Both the position numbers and the translations under genes were made by a program. Of a DNA stretch of 64,000 nucleotides, positions 34,521-48,300 are shown piece after piece. The DNA is from Siphonodentalium dalli (lineage: Eukaryota > Mollusca > Scaphopoda > Gadilida > Siphonodentaliidae): the NCBI GenBank assembly GCA_032622095.1, contig CP136064.1, positions 39,110,426-39,174,425 on the forward strand. The letters are read 5' to 3'. Numbering within the stretch: position 1 is the stretch's first letter; the number at the start of each line of letters is the position of its first letter. The notes beneath the pieces are model-generated. The model had not been told where the DNA came from. It was given only the letters and a program-made list of their open reading frames with translations, and did not search any database.

Positions 34521-36590
34521 ACCAGGCTCGTATTGGTCAGATTGCTGTTATAAGGGTCGTAACACACATGCACCACATCCATCAACATTGTGACGATAAA
34601 TTTTTAAAGGCATGAAAATAATGTCATCAGAATAATAAGCCTATCAAAGTATTATATAATGAACGCTCTTAATACTGGACAGCGCTCAGTGGTAGAAATT
34701 GTACGATCTTTATCGTGGATGATCGTTTGGGTGCCTGACAAAAAGCTCAAACACTGTGATACTAGCACTTTCAATTTAAATCGATATCTGACAACCAAAA
34801 CCTGTCATGAATTGTTCCATAAGTTCGATCTCATTATGTAACGGATACAGAGAGTATCGAGTATGGGATGGTCGACACGTTTAATTGTTCAGACTACTTT
34901 CTTTTCGGAATAAAGGAATCTTCGGAACAATGAACCTTTAGATTAAAGAAATTTCGGAATAACGAACCATAACCTCTCTCCTGGCTTCGGAAACGCTGCA
35001 GCAATTTAATACCGCAAGTTGATCCATTGTGTGCCAATGTGTGGTCTCAGCTTTGTTCACGCAGTGTCAACTGTGGACTACAACGGTATCTTGTGCGCAT
35101 ATGTCGTAATGAAAAATCGTAGGTGACCGTCGTGACGTTGGGTACACGTGATTAAAAATGATCATCGCTAAAAATAGATAAATGCCTCAGTTTTGATTGG
35201 TTGTGAAATTTCAACAACCTGTCTCTGCAAGTTCGCCTGAGTTAGGTAAGATGTCACCTTTACAATTGCTTCAATTTCAGCATTTTAAAAGTCGAATTAA
35301 AGTGGGAGCATTTCAGAATAAAATATGTATAATTGTTTTAAAATCTATTCTCAAATTTGCAATCCTAAAATTAAAGTTTGCTAAACGCCTTCGATTAGTA
35401 TCGCCGTTCAATGAAATTTCTCACCGAGTCACAATGTGATTTCATTTTGTATCTTCAAACACATATTTTGGTGTGTCAATTCTCTTTATCGGGCTTGTTG
35501 GCGTTATATACTAGCTATGGTGCTTACTAACTATTGCAACTGCACATATAAACAGTTTTAATATTGTATTTGGACTTTTTTCTGCGGCCAGATTTGCCGA
35601 CAGGTGATGGTGCAAGACTTCCTGATGTATTGATTTGGAATATTCTACTTCATATTTAGGGGTGTCAAAGTTGTGCTAAGAAATTCGCAATAGTTGTGTT
35701 GTCTCTCAAAACTTATCTGAAAATAATTTCCGGCCTAATAGTAGATGATATAACATTATTACTATTTATACAGCTTTACCCATATATATTTAAGGGGAAA
35801 ATGGAATATACTGCGATTGAGATTCTATAAATAGCGATGACATCCCAGTCCGTCACCCCTAAAACAAGATTTGCCAACGTCATTGTTTTTGGATCAGATG
35901 TTTATTGAGTTCCAATTAGTTCATTTCATAATACAAACGTCAGCAACTCTCAACACTTAGTTGTCAGTGACGTATACTTGTAATAATACCTTAAAATAGT
36001 ACCTATGTATATATATTCAAAAAGCATGTGCCCATTTTACATTTTGCAACAATGCTCCCTCCAGATAGTCACTGAACATTAAGGTGGGGAAGGAATTTCA
36101 ACAACAGGTAGGATTCCAATTCCGCTAACACACTTGTCTTATTTGAACAGAAAACATTATGTACATGTAATTTAATTGGTAGTAACTTAAACTTAAAGAC
36201 ACTATAATTTGATATTAAAATTACTACTGGAATACATGCACATTTAGATTAGATCAGATTATTTATTGGTAATGATACAAATATCTATAAAATTTCATAC
36301 AAAGATGTCACATCTATACAAATTGAATGAGCAATGTTATATGATTATGGATGGAACTGTGGTTGTCATTAAAATATACTAGTAGTAAGTGTTATAGTAC
36401 CAGTACTTGGGGGGGGACTTATACTGCAGTCATAGCAATATATATACACCGGTTGTTTTCTACTTCTCACTGATAAATGAGATAAACTCTCTTTATTTTT
36501 ACCATACCAGGAATTTACCTACAATGAACACTAATTATTGTTTCATCACAGGGGTCTGGGAACATTTAAAAAAAACAACATTTTATTATT
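34521..36590. other. Intergenic sequence with a TTCGGAATA repeat fragment
   Basis: At 34905-34980 TTCGGAATAAAGGAATCTTC and related units match the arms of 22745-23345. The rest shows no recognised exon or repeat. Confidence 0.4.
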
Positions 36591-37110
36591 TTTAGAAGGG
36601 TCATATCTCACCATTTTGAGGAAATCACACCAAGCTTGGGGAAAATAGTTTCAAAAACACTTATTTCTTCCATATACCAAATGTGTTGACAGCTACTACC
36701 ACTTCCTTAAATATTAGTCTTCAAAACTAACCTCCAAAAACATGGGGCGATCGGGAATTTTTGAGTAGATGGACAATTTCTCTGGAACCAACAACTAATT
36801 TCTCCCAAAACTACACTGGATATTTAATTCGGCCCTCAAGACCATATTTTCAAATTTGCTTTCCCACCTGAGGACAAGAAGACCCCTTGAAAGACACCAC
36901 ATGCTTTGGTGAAACCATGGTGTCACAGTTTATTTAATACATGTAGATATGTATATATATCCATGTGAAGCCTGAGAGCACCTCATTGGACTCTTTTCTC
37001 AAAACCTCATTATTATTTTCTCCAAATATTAGTCTTCAAAACTAACCTCCAAAAATATAAGACACCGAAAAAAAGTCTGAGAAAATGCAATCCCAAATTC
37101 AAAACCTGAT
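36591..37110. repeat. Interspersed repeat with a direct duplication
   Basis: AAATATTAGTCTTCAAAACT followed by AACCTCCAAAAA occurs at about 36711 and again near 37023, about 312 bp apart. The surrounding sequence (CATATCTCACCATTTTGAGG) looks like a bivalve-type repeat. Confidence 0.45.
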
Positions 37111-37175
37111 GGATTTTTTTAACAGTGTTCAAGGTGTCAAATGTGTAAAAAGTGAGCACTATTAACAACCCTGTG

Positions 37176-37240
37176 TGTCTGTCATTTGCAGAATGAGGTC
37201 CACAGAGGGTGAATTAAGTGATGCTTTCTATATCCCCTAA
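37176..37240. repeat. Family F fragment
   Basis: GTGTCTGTCATTTGCAGAAT then GAGGTCCACAGAGGGTG: the left terminus and first arm only. Confidence 0.6.
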
Positions 37241-37635
37241 TTTGCAGAAGATAACATGCATAATCAAGGTGACTAACTTAGTCTAACTATTTAATGCTCA
37301 TGCTGTTAGATAAAAACACATCTGAATAATTTAAAGTGACATTCAGTGGTAGTAATTCCAAGGTTCAGGTGAACTTAAAGTTGCCTTATTGGACGATGCC
37401 ATCCCAATTGTTTATCCTGGCACTTTATGACACTTACTAGAGGCCAGCCAACTATCTATCCATCTACTGCCATTAGGTGGCTTCACACAACTGACACTAT
37501 TATTTAATTTATTGAGACATCCAGGGGCTGTGAGCACGAGGGCATACAAGGGGTCCAGTCATCTTTCCTTTGACTGATGTCTACAAATATTTTAAGTGTT
37601 TACAACAGGAAAAGTACCCTTCTAAAGGTTTTTAG
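37241..37635. other. Intergenic sequence, no feature recognised
   Basis: No exon or repeat family was identified in this stretch. Confidence 0.35.
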
Positions 37636-39480
37636 CTCACCTGAGACAAAGTTTCCGGTGGATCTATAGTCATCAGTCTCATCACTCCTCGTCCATCGTC
37701 TGTCCATCCGTCAACAATTCTTTAAACCTCTTCTTCTTCAGAACCAAAAGACCGAATGGGTTCATATTTGGTGTGGATGTTCCCTAGGTGACTCACATTC
37801 AGATTTGTTCAAATGAGGTCACTGGGTCAAATATTTGCGAAAGCAGGGCCATAACTATTCCTCCATAGTAATTTTTAGAATGACTTCTTCTCAAGAACCA
37901 TTGGGCCGATTTAGCTTATATTTGGTATGGAGGGTGCTTGGGTGACTGGAGTTCAGATTTGTTCAAATGAGGGCACTGGGTCAAATAGGGGCCGAGCCAG
38001 TGACAACTCTTAAATTTTTTATTTTTTTAGATTGAACTCCTTATTCAATTTAACAAAAAACAAAAACAAAAACAAAACAAAAAACCTAAAAAAAATCGGA
38101 TTTGAATTTGTTTTTCTGTTTTTTTTCTTCAAATTAATTTGTTTTATTTTAATCGAGATTAATTTCCTGCTAAATTTAAAAAATAAATAACACCATTATA
38201 ACATCCACCAGGGTGATTCAACCAAATTTGGTTTAAATCAGTCTAAAATCAAGAACATGCAAACAGCTAGCAGATACTCAGAGCTCTATGAGATATGAGG
38301 AAGGTGTCTGCAATCACAGAATGTTTACTTTACAACATATAGAAGTCACATTGATTATAAAGTAATAAATGAAATGGCAGTGTTAACAAAATCTGATTGG
38401 AATGACAGCTCCTTTGATTAATCAGCCCTCTAAATTCAGATTGTTTGGCTTCGGCAATCCGCTACGGCAACAGTATGCCGTGCCCCAGTTTGCTTCAGCA
38501 AATTGCTTCGGCAATGCTGATTGCCGTAGCCAATTATGAAGGCTGGATTAATAGCCTAAAATTCTCTGCCTGTTTAAAGAGTTTGTATATAAATGACCAT
38601 AGCTTATGATAACAAACTCCCAAGGGCAAGTGTGAATGATGAATCTGACAGTTAGGCCAGTAAAACTAAATACCTGTTTTCTCAGACAAATATATATGGG
38701 AAACTTGATGAGAAAGAAGGAGGCATTTTTCTTAGCTTACCTGAAATGAAGAATTGAGACATATTTTGTGTGAATGGCCCCTAGGTGGCTGGGATTCAGT
38801 TCTGTTCAAATGGGGGTCACATGGTAAAAAAAAGTGGCATAGTTAGGGACCTAACTCTTTCTAGCCATAGTTATTCTTAAAACATCTTCTCAAGAATCAT
38901 CAGGGCTATTTAGCTTATAATTGGTATGGAAGGTCCTTGGGTGACGGGGATACAGATGTGTTAAAATGAAGTCACCTGGACAAATAAGAGCGGAGCCAGG
39001 GACATAACTTGTCCATCCATTGTAATTCTTAAAATGTCTTCCTACCAAGAACCATCAGGCCTATTCAGCTTATATTTGGTATGGGTGACAAGGATTCAGA
39101 TTTGATTCAGAATTGGATCACTGGGTCAAATAGGGTCAGAGCCACAGACATAATTCTTTCCCTCATTAGTTATTTTTAAAACATCTTCTCAAGAACCATT
39201 TGGCATATTTAGCATATATTTTGGTATAGAGAGTCCTTGGGTGACTGGGATTCAGATCTGTTGAAATGGGTCACCAGGTCAAATAGTGGGTGCGACCAGG
39301 GGCATAACTCTTCCCCCATAGTAATTCTTAAAATGGCTCCTCCTCAAGAGCCATAAGTCCTATTTAGCTTATATGTAGTAACTAGTATGGAGGGTCCATG
39401 TGTTACTTGGGACTGGGTTACACGATTTGTTAAAATGGGTTCGACCAATCAAGAAATGGCATTTTGTTTATATTGCCTAT
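37636..39480. repeat. 'TTTAGCTCACCTGAGAC' tandem-unit repeat
   Basis: Starts AGCTCACCTGAGACAAAGTT and a CCATCCGTC run. It continues as decayed units of about 150-160 bp with AAGAACCATTGGGCC, TTAGCTTATATTTGGTATGG, GGGTGACTGG and CACTGGGTCAAATA (about 37900, 38890, 39050, 39190, 39350). This is a repeat class found widely in bivalves. The middle (38100-38700) is unrelated sequence, with a small TTCGGCAAT palindrome near 38450-38550. Confidence 0.6.
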
Positions 39481-40532
39481 GGAGAGTTGGGATAAAAATT
39501 TGTTTGTATGGGGTCCACCATTAAAAAATGGGGGCATGTCAGGTTGTAACTTTGCCACAGTTAGGAAAGCTTGAGGTATCTGTTGTAAAATTCCAACATG
39601 TGAAAAGGAATTTTACGAACTTGGGGGTGTGCTTGCTTCAGTTGGGAGGGACCAGACTATGGACTATGTGGGGTGGGGGGATCTGGAACATATTTCAAGG
39701 TGGACACCCCACTGCTCAACAGACCATCTTTAGGACTACATGTACTTGTTTTTAAGTAAATTTGACAAGTACTAACTCTTATGGTGTTCCGAGTCCCAGT
39801 CTTCTCAGTCTTTACAGTCTGGTGAGCATCTCCACAGTCATTGACTGTCTTGTTCCACCCCCCCCCCCCCAATTTAGATTGAATTTCCACAGTTAAAGTT
39901 GAGGATGTTTACCCATTGGTAACCTGATTATGCAATTTATCTGCTGCAATTTAGTGGATATAGATAATGAATAGAACTTCAGAAGGGGAAAAATAACTAA
40001 AAACAATGTTATTTTGAGACTATAGATACTTCCCAGATTATACTTTGCTGATAATTGTTATTCTCAATTTGCAATGAAGCAGTAATGACTTTAACAAGAT
40101 TTGTAATGATGATGCATGTAAAAGCGGCCCACGGTCAATTCATCTATCTTAAAATGCTTGAAAATTGGAGTTGAATGATGTGTGTTTACAAGGCGTTCAC
40201 AGTTATATTGAGAGTTTGTTTGAAGAGGTTATCTTATTAACGATAAAAAGCCTGAGGTCATGTTTGTGGACTGACTCCCAATTTAATGAATGGTATTTTG
40301 TGGCTTTGAAATGAAATGTAAACAGTTTTACATGGGAACTTGCTACAAAAAAGATAATGTTTAATATTATCACCTTGACACAAAATAAAAATCGTTGCAA
40401 AATGTTGAACACCAGCTGGGGTACTGTAACGTGGAAGGGTAGGGGGTCTTAAATGATATTTAAGACTGATAATTGATATAGGTCGAGCGGATTTATGACG
40501 TTCCCAACCTGTTACAAATTTAATAGAGCGCC
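39481..40532. other. Intergenic sequence, no gene recognised
   Basis: A C tract lies at about 39857-39868. Open frames here have no domain support. Confidence 0.35.
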
Positions 40533-41034
40533 TTAAAGGCACGTGCGGCCTTAATTGTCGAAAATATTCATATTTGTTCCAAACACCGTAAACAGAAAAA
40601 CATTAAAACGCATACAGTTCCGTTCATATATACCATGACCATCGCGTAAACAGCATGTTATCATAAAGATTTACTATATTTTACCTAAGCAAGAGCCTGA
40701 TTGTGTTACAGAAGACAACACAATGCTACTGGCTAATCACACACAAATGGCATAAACGCTCTTTATTAGTTCCATATCAGGTATTCAACAACAAAGAACG
40801 CTCTTTATGTTTACCATCATAATATAAACAAACACCAGAAAAGTAACTTTTTATGCCTTTGTTTACATAACAATGGTCAAACAAATGACCATAACATACT
40901 GTTTATGCGATATTTCTTATTTGTATACGGACAAAGTCTATCTACATTTTGATGTTCTTTCTGTTTGTGGCGGTTTTTGACGGGTGGAGATATTTTCACA
41001 GGATACCCACCGCCAAGGCCAACCGTGTCTTTAA
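40533..41034. mobile_element. Family G TTAA element, complete
   Basis: TTAA at 40533-40536 (AGGCACGTGCGGCC) and 41031-41034 (preceded by GGCCAACCGTGTCT). 494 bp lie between, the same as the copy in the LINE, in opposite orientation. AACGCTCTTTAT motifs at 40755 and 40797. Confidence 0.85.
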
Positions 41035-41990
41035 ATTTAATTGACCATTCTTGGGTACTAGATCCGGACTTGTCTTGAGTTCCTGTTGGGGCGTGATCAA
41101 TCAACGTGACTAGATATGAAAATGAAATGCTCCAATTTATTGGATAACAATAACATGTCGCATTGTAGTATCATATACATAGGCCATTGGTATAGTTATT
41201 GTAATTATTGTATCTGTTGGAGGTATGCCTCTGGATAGACTGGGCGGTTCACTTGAGTCTTGGCTTGTTTATTTAATTAATCTCTGTAATTCATCACCTT
41301 TCTACTCTAGCACCTTAGATTGTAATTCCGTATCACCGTCACCAACGTCTATTCAAAGATTACTTCCGGTTGACTGATCCCCAAATGTGGGTAGTAGTGG
41401 CTTAAATACTACTACCCACAACTACCTACAAAATACCCACAAGTGAACGTGCAGTGCTACCCACAAATCATACATTACCTACAACTGCAATCTACAAGGT
41501 AGTTTGACGAGCGCTGTTGACAGCGATGGGCGGGGCTACGAAGGAATCCGCCAATCGCGCAACAGTGCTCGCTGACAAGTAAACAAATGAGGTGAATGAA
41601 GTGATGAAAACAATGAATAAATATCGCGATATCGTGCTATTAATTCCATGAAATGAGTTATTTATACATAGCACGGATGGGTTATGAGATTATACAAACA
41701 TAGAAGTGATTTAATTTATGATATTTACGGAATAATGTATGTTTTGACGCGATAGAAGTGGACGAACTTTTACAAATGTACGGAAAGCCGCGAATGTACC
41801 GATGAATTATATAAATAAAAGTATGGAACGAATCAATGTTAAAACATGAGAAATACAATAATACGTAATGCATAATAACCGAAGAGCGTGCCTTAGTATG
41901 TAGCTATGCTACAGTACTTTGTGTTGCTTGGGGTAAAGTGATTTAAATGAATTATTAGTCGCCTGAGGTAAACACCACATACTGTATGAC
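41035..41990. other. Intergenic sequence with TACCCACA-rich segment
   Basis: At 41388-41480 GTGGGTAGTAGTGGC faces ACTACTACCCAC, followed by scattered TACCCACAA and ACCTACAA repeats. Nothing else was recognised. Confidence 0.4.
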
Positions 41991-42915
41991 ACTCCCAGGA
42001 TAAAGTTACCTCTGTCTTTTAAGTTGATAATAAATGCTCTTTATTGCTAATTATTAGTGTCAATGGACAGGACAGGACACCCCCCCCCCCCCAATGTGAG
42101 CTGATAACAAACACTCTTCATTGGTCATCTATGTTAAAATATAATTTCTTAGTCTCCCTTACTGTAAGTCATCTGAGTTCAAAGGTGCCTATCCTATGAT
42201 ATTCCCCTGGTCAGGTGAGTCTTGTGTGCCAATACTCCTACATATTGTCTAAGCTGATGAGGAACGCTCTTTATTGCTCATATATTAATCCCAGTATAAG
42301 TCATCTGAGGTGAAAGGTGCCTATTTCATGATATCCCCTAGTGAGGTGACCCCTGTGCACCAATTTTCTACATATCATCTAAGCTGATAAGGAAAGCTCT
42401 TTATTGTTCATATATGATAATATATTTTTTAAACCCCCCCCCTCCCCTTCAGGGTCAACAACACCTATCTAATGGTACTACCTGGTTCAATTTATCCCTG
42501 CATACCAATTTCCAATAACCAGGGTCCAACCATTTTGGCTATATGATTAATTATTTATTTCAATTTTTTTATTAGTGCCCCTTTAAGTCATGTGAGGTTA
42601 GCCGCAACTATCCATGGCACTCCTAAGGTCAATTTGTATTAATGCCCTTTTAAGACATCTTGATGTCAAAGGCACCTATCCCATGACACTCCCTGGTCAT
42701 ACAAATTGTCAGCTCCTTCGGTTTAGCAGTTTGGTCGCCTTTTGTGTGTATAATTAATTAGTTAGTTAAATTAATTATTAGTCCCTTTTTAAGACATCTG
42801 ATGTTAACAGCACCTATCCCATGACACTCTCCGTCAATTGACCCATGTGTACACATTTTCAGCTCTGATGGTCCAGCCATTTGGTCGCCCAATAGACAAA
42901 CAAACAAAATTGAGT
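41991..42915. repeat. Tandem-unit repeat, about 120-bp units
   Basis: Units share AAGTCATCTGAGGTGAAAGG, GCCTATCCCATGATA, GAGGTGACCCCTGTG, and CATCTAAGCTGAT followed by GAACGCTCTTTATTGCTCAT (near 42020, 42263, 42390). Later units (42590-42900) end in CAGCCATTTGGTCGCC and AGACAAACAAACAAA. Confidence 0.6.
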
Positions 42916-43424
42916 TTTAATAGTATAGATTGAATCAGAATTAGTTACCAGCTAGTCCTTGTGATCAAATTATGCAGCAGTGTTTCGAATCTTAAATGAT
43001 CTTGGCAATATTGTTGGATCCCATATAAATGACCTTGTCTATCTCAGTCATAATATATAACACCAGAGTAAAAGCTCCGATCACGGCACTTAATAAGAGC
43101 ATATCCTATTCTTGCAATAGACACTTTGCTCGCGACACTCATGACACCATTGTGAATTCATCAATGATCGTTTGTTCTAAGTGAGCATTATATGGAGATG
43201 TCATCTATGTCATGATGCTTGTGTCGCCGTCAGCATGGGCCTTTTGGGTTGTTATTTGTAACTTTTATTTCCTAATTACCAAATGATTATTAAAATCATT
43301 GAGATTCAAAATAACCCTTGAAATTTTTTATCCGACCTCATTGGATAGCATTCATTCCATTCATAAAACTGAAGTAACATTGCTAAATGATAAAAACAAC
43401 AATTTACCAGCACTTGTAAAAACA
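42916..43424. other. Intergenic sequence, no feature recognised
   Basis: No exon or repeat family was identified. Confidence 0.35.
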
Positions 43425-43645
43425 TTAAAGTCATGGATAGCCTTCACGGTGGGTATGCTGTTAAAATAGTCACACCCATCAAAACTGCCATAAACAGAAA
43501 AAATATTAAAATGGACATATTTTGTTCTTATATCAATCATAAATATCACATAAATATTATTTGATTGCCAAATTCGTATGCTGGAAACAAAAGTCAGGTT
43601 CTGGAACCTTTTTATGTTTACCCATACCATAGTATGGTAAACATA
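43425..43645. repeat. Family G element, partial
   Basis: TTAA at 43425-43428, then CACGGTGGGTATGCTGTTAA and CTGCCATAAACAGAAAAAAT as in 30863. The right end is lost where the next repeat begins. Confidence 0.6.
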
Positions 43646-44335
43646 ATGTCGACGTCCGGATTGACCACTCATCGTGCGTCCGTCCGTCCGTCTGTCTGTC
43701 TGTCCGTCTGTCTGTCCGTAGACACTTTACGCATGGTGCGATAACTCAAATATTTTCTATCCGATCGGAACTAAATTTTGTATGTGAGTTTCTCAGACCG
43801 AAATACAGATCGAGTTCGAATATGGGTTTGATCCGAGTTTTTTTTACAGAGTTATGGCCCTTTTTCATCTTCGAATTCACACATGCTGTCATAACTCAAA
43901 CAATTTTTATCTGATCGGAACCAAATTTGGTATGCGAGTTTCAGAGCCCAAAATACAGATCGAGTTCGAATATGGGTTTGATCCGAGTTTTTTTTACGGA
44001 GTTATGGCCCTCTTTCGACTTAGAATTCATGGATGCTACGATAACTAAAAAAAATATTATCTCATGAGAACCAAATTTGGTATGTGAGTTTCTCTATCTA
44101 AAATACAATTCGAGTTCGAATATGGGTTTGATCAGATTATTTTTAATGGAGTTATGGCCCTTTGATATAGAATTCATCCATGCTTCGATAGCTCAACCAG
44201 TTATCGTCTGATAGGAACCAAATTTGGTATGTGAGTTTCTCAACTCAAAATACAGATCAAGTTTGAATATGGGTTAGATCCTGTTTTTTATACCAGAGTT
44301 ATGGCCCTTTTTAACTAAGGATTGAACAGATTCGA
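43646..44335. repeat. CCGTCCGTCCGTC-headed array of about four 148-bp units
   Basis: The head has GTGCGTCCGTCCGTCCGTC. Units then recur at about 43740, 43888, 44038 and 44184 with ATAACTCAAA, GGAACCAAATTTGGTATG, AAATACAGATCGAGTTCG, ATATGGGTTTGATCCGAG and GAGTTATGGCCC. A decayed further unit is at 44760-44870. Confidence 0.8.
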
Positions 44336-45203
44336 TATTTTTATGCTTATCATGTAGAACCATAGCAGCTAACCCCTGTGATATCAGTTAGCACTGAGAG
44401 AGAGAATAGATTAACTTGTATTATTGGAAATTAGAGTTATTTTTAGCCATCATATTGTCAGGGCACAGTGGAAGGTGTAATTGGACAGAGAACCATCTGT
44501 TGTTTATTGTATTTCCATACAGCTCTCTGGTTTAGGATATCAATGCAGTGTTCCAGTGACATACCTGTACCTAATTTTATTGAGTTAAAATTGTTAACCC
44601 TTGTCATCAATTTTATGCTTTTGTATATTTTTCATGTAATCATTCTCCTATTATATCCCTTTCACTTGTATGGATTTTTGTGGTTAAAATGAACCCTTAA
44701 TTCTCAACATTCCTTATACTTAGCAGAAATACCTTTCATCTGATATATCTCATTTTATTGAGATGTATGTAAATTTTGTATGTGAATTTCTCAGCCCAAA
44801 ATACAGATAGATTTCGAATTTGGGTTTGATCCATTTTTTTTATATTTTAAACAGAGTTATGGCTTATGGATTTTCGTGTCAGAACTGAAAATAGCTGATC
44901 ACTATCGCCAAGGTATGGGTTAAACATCTGCCGATCGTGATCGGCCTCTCGTTTTTTTGGCTTTTGTTTACATATGAGATATAAACCACTTGATTATGCC
45001 TTTATAGTCAAATAATATATATACATGTAGTCTTCAGTTTTATCGGTATTTCATTAACAAAATAGCTATTGACTTGTAGTCTTGAAATAGGGATTTCTAA
45101 AACGTTCGCTTTTGTTGTAATTGTGGCCTGGAAGAGATAGACTATCTATAATTACCATAGCAGATTGTTTCATATCACTTATACATATCTTTGTTTATTT
45201 CAG
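44336..45203. other. Upstream region or 5' intron of MVP copy B
   Basis: Because an acceptor precedes the start codon, a non-coding first exon and the promoter should lie in or beyond this region. No convincing donor or TATA box could be picked by eye. Confidence 0.35.
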
Positions 45204-45230
45204 AATAATCTCACTTTAAATTAAAGCACA
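45204..45230 (+). other. MVP: MVP copy B 5' UTR part of first coding exon
   Basis: The acceptor TTTGTTTATTTCAG ends at 45203. 27 nt of leader precede ATG at 45231 in the context GCACAATGG. Confidence 0.6.
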
Positions 45231-45373
45231 ATGGCCGCTCCAAGAAAGATGGGGTCCGATGACTCCCTCTTCAGGATACCACCGTACTACTATCTCCATG
45301 TTTTGGATCAGAATACCAACATGACCAAACTGGAGATAGGTCCACGGACATACATCAGACAGGACAATGAAAG
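45231..45373 (+). CDS. MVP: MVP copy B exon 1 (coding)
   Basis: ATG GCC GCT CCA opens; the exon encodes the [15 protein letters not shown] block and the TYIRQDNE motif that closes the first vault repeat. Donor GTGAGT starts at 45374, two bases into an Arg codon. Confidence 0.93.
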
Positions 45374-48300
45374 GTGAGTACAGTCAATTTCAGTTTATTG
45401 GATATCACTAAATTGCATATTTTGGAAATTTGGAAAATACCCTGCACCAAACCAATTCATTCCAAAAATGACTGATTCTTACCTGTTTATTTGCAAAGAG
45501 ATTGCTTTATTGCCAACAAAAGTCCCCGAATTTATCCCAAAATGATAAAACAAAAATCCCACCCAATGGGGGTGAATTTGTTGATTATTTTTATATCAAT
45601 GTATTGTTCAAAGAGCTAAAATAAATAATACATTGTATGCACTGCAGAGTGTTCTAATTGTTTTAAATGTGATTTTTTTTGTGTGTATCTTTGATAATCG
45701 GGTCCATAAACAAACTAACCTATAAAATTAACCCTTTCATGACAGGAGCTTCCTGGAATGTTGCAAAATTCCTGTGCCAATGCATTCTCTTATATATGCG
45801 ATTCTCCCATATGGAGCCTTGCATATATAAGAGAATACATTGGCCGAACAATATTTACCTTGACTTTGTAAGCTGGTGTGCATTCTCTTATATATATGAG
45901 GCTCCCTATGGGAGACTGACATAAAAAGAGAATGCATGGTCTTTAATGCTGCACCAGGGCAGCTCCCATCATCAAAGGGTTAAATCGGATAGGGTATCTT
46001 TAAGCATTTCAGTATTAATGTTTTGGATTCTGAATGGATCCTTACATTAAGTTGTGAAAATATACACTGGTTTGGTCTATTTCTCATTTTTATGACGTTG
46101 ATCAAGGTCTGTGAGCCAGAGAACATAATTTTATATTCTACCAGTATGCCTGTCTTTAGGTTACATACAGGGATTATTTATATTTTTATAAGGGTGTTTC
46201 TTGTACCGGTCGATAGGTTACATTCGGTATTTTTTTTAATAGGGTGGGTCTTGTACCGGTCAATAGGTTGCATTCAGTATTTTTATTTAATAGGGTGGTT
46301 CTTCCACCGATCGATAGGTTACATTCAGTATTTTTTTTAATAGGGTGGTTCTTGGACCAGAGAAGATGATAACGATCCCACCCAGGCACTACTGTGTGAT
46401 TGAGAATCCAGTTCTCAGGAATGACAAGGGAGAAGTTGTCCATGACAAAAATAATCAAGTTAAGCTTATTCATGCCGACCAGGAAATCAGACTCGCACAG
46501 GACCCATTCCCACTCTTCCCAGGGGAAATGCTTAAACAGGTAAATTCAAAGTTTCTTTAAACAGACTTGTGTATGCATTATTTTGAAATATAGCTTGGAT
46601 ATAAAAACTCACCTGAATAGAATACTTTTGACAAACTTATTAATATAGCTGAAACATCTGTTATTTTGTTACTCATAATATTTGCCATAAATTTGAGGTA
46701 ATGCCTGGGATGATGTCAGGAATTTCCATTTTACATGTATTGCGATCAAAGATATCTGCATCTTTCTATGTAGCACTGATTAAATTTAATTAGAACATAG
46801 ATTTGAATAGAAAATGTGTAATTTTTAGGCAGGTTTATACTGAACCCTTCCGTGAGTGGAGCTTCCTGAAATTTTTTGAAAACTCTGTGCCAATGCATTT
46901 TCTTATATATGCAAATCTCCCATAGGGAGTCTCGTATATATAAGAGAATATATTGGCCTAACAATACTTACCTTGACCTGGTAAGCCAGTGCATTCTCTT
47001 ATATATGCACTTGCAAAGGATATTTAATGCTGCACCAGCGCAGCTCCCATCATAAAAGGGTTAACTAGAAAAAGTCTATTGTGGCCTCATGTCCCATTAT
47101 CATTTTTCAGACTGTCGCACAATAATGATCTCACACCCAACTTTTCTTTTTGATCTGTCATGTGTTTCATGAGCATACACGCAAGCCTTGAAATAGGGTG
47201 TCTGTCATATGCAGAATGAGGTCCCCAGAGGGTGAATTTAGTGATGCTACCCCGCATAGCGGGCTATCATCACCAAATTCACCCTCTGGGGACCTCATTC
47301 TGCTGAGGTGTAAGCAGAATGAGGTCCCCAGAGGGTAAATTTGGTGATGCTAGCCCGCTATGCGGGGGTAGCATCACTAAATTCACCCTCTGGGGACCTC
47401 ATTCTGTAAATGACAGACACCTTATTTCAAGGCTTGCATACACGCATCTAACTTTACTTTTCAGCCTGTGACACCATTGAAGGTCGTAGCTGCTAACTCG
47501 GCTCTGCGATTGCGTGCAATACTCGACTTCGAGGACCAGTGCTCGGGAGATAAATACACAGCTGGTGATGAGTGGTTGTTTGAGGGACCTGGTATGTATA
47601 TCAAATCACAAACAAAACACATAGGAACAAGTCTGAATTTAGTGTGTCTGACATTTGCAGAATGAGGTCCCCAGAACATGAATTTAGTGATGCTATTAAG
47701 CACAGCGGGCTGGAATTTCTAAATTCACCCTCTGGGAACCTCATTCTGCTTAGGCCTCAACTGCTGTGGGAGACCTAGGATAAGATTGAAGTTCCCCAGT
47801 TGAAGTTGGTGATGTTCACCCATTAGTCACCTCGATTATGCATTAATTTATCTTCTGCAAATTAGGGATATAGGAACTCAACAGTAGGGAAAATGTAACT
47901 AAAAACAATGTTAATTTGAGATCATAGATACTTCCCAGAAGATGAGGCCTAAGTAGAATGACGTTCCCAGAGGGTGAATTTGGTGATGCGGGATAGCTTC
48001 ACTAATTTCACCTTCTGGGGACCTCATTCTGCAAATTTGAGACAATAAAATTGATAAAATTCAGGCTTGCATCAGCTTGCATAGGAAATAATTGATTCAC
48101 CTCGACTTTTCTTTTTATGTATGAGGCCAGAGCAATATCATATCTGCATCTTTTTACATAGCACCGATTAAATTATGAAGCATGTTATATAGAAAAGAGT
48201 TGAGCACACTATTTTCTTTTGTTTTCTCCCCCCCCCCCCCCCCCCAGTCTAGTAGACATAAGCAGAAACAAAAGAAAGATGCAGATATAATTTCTATATC

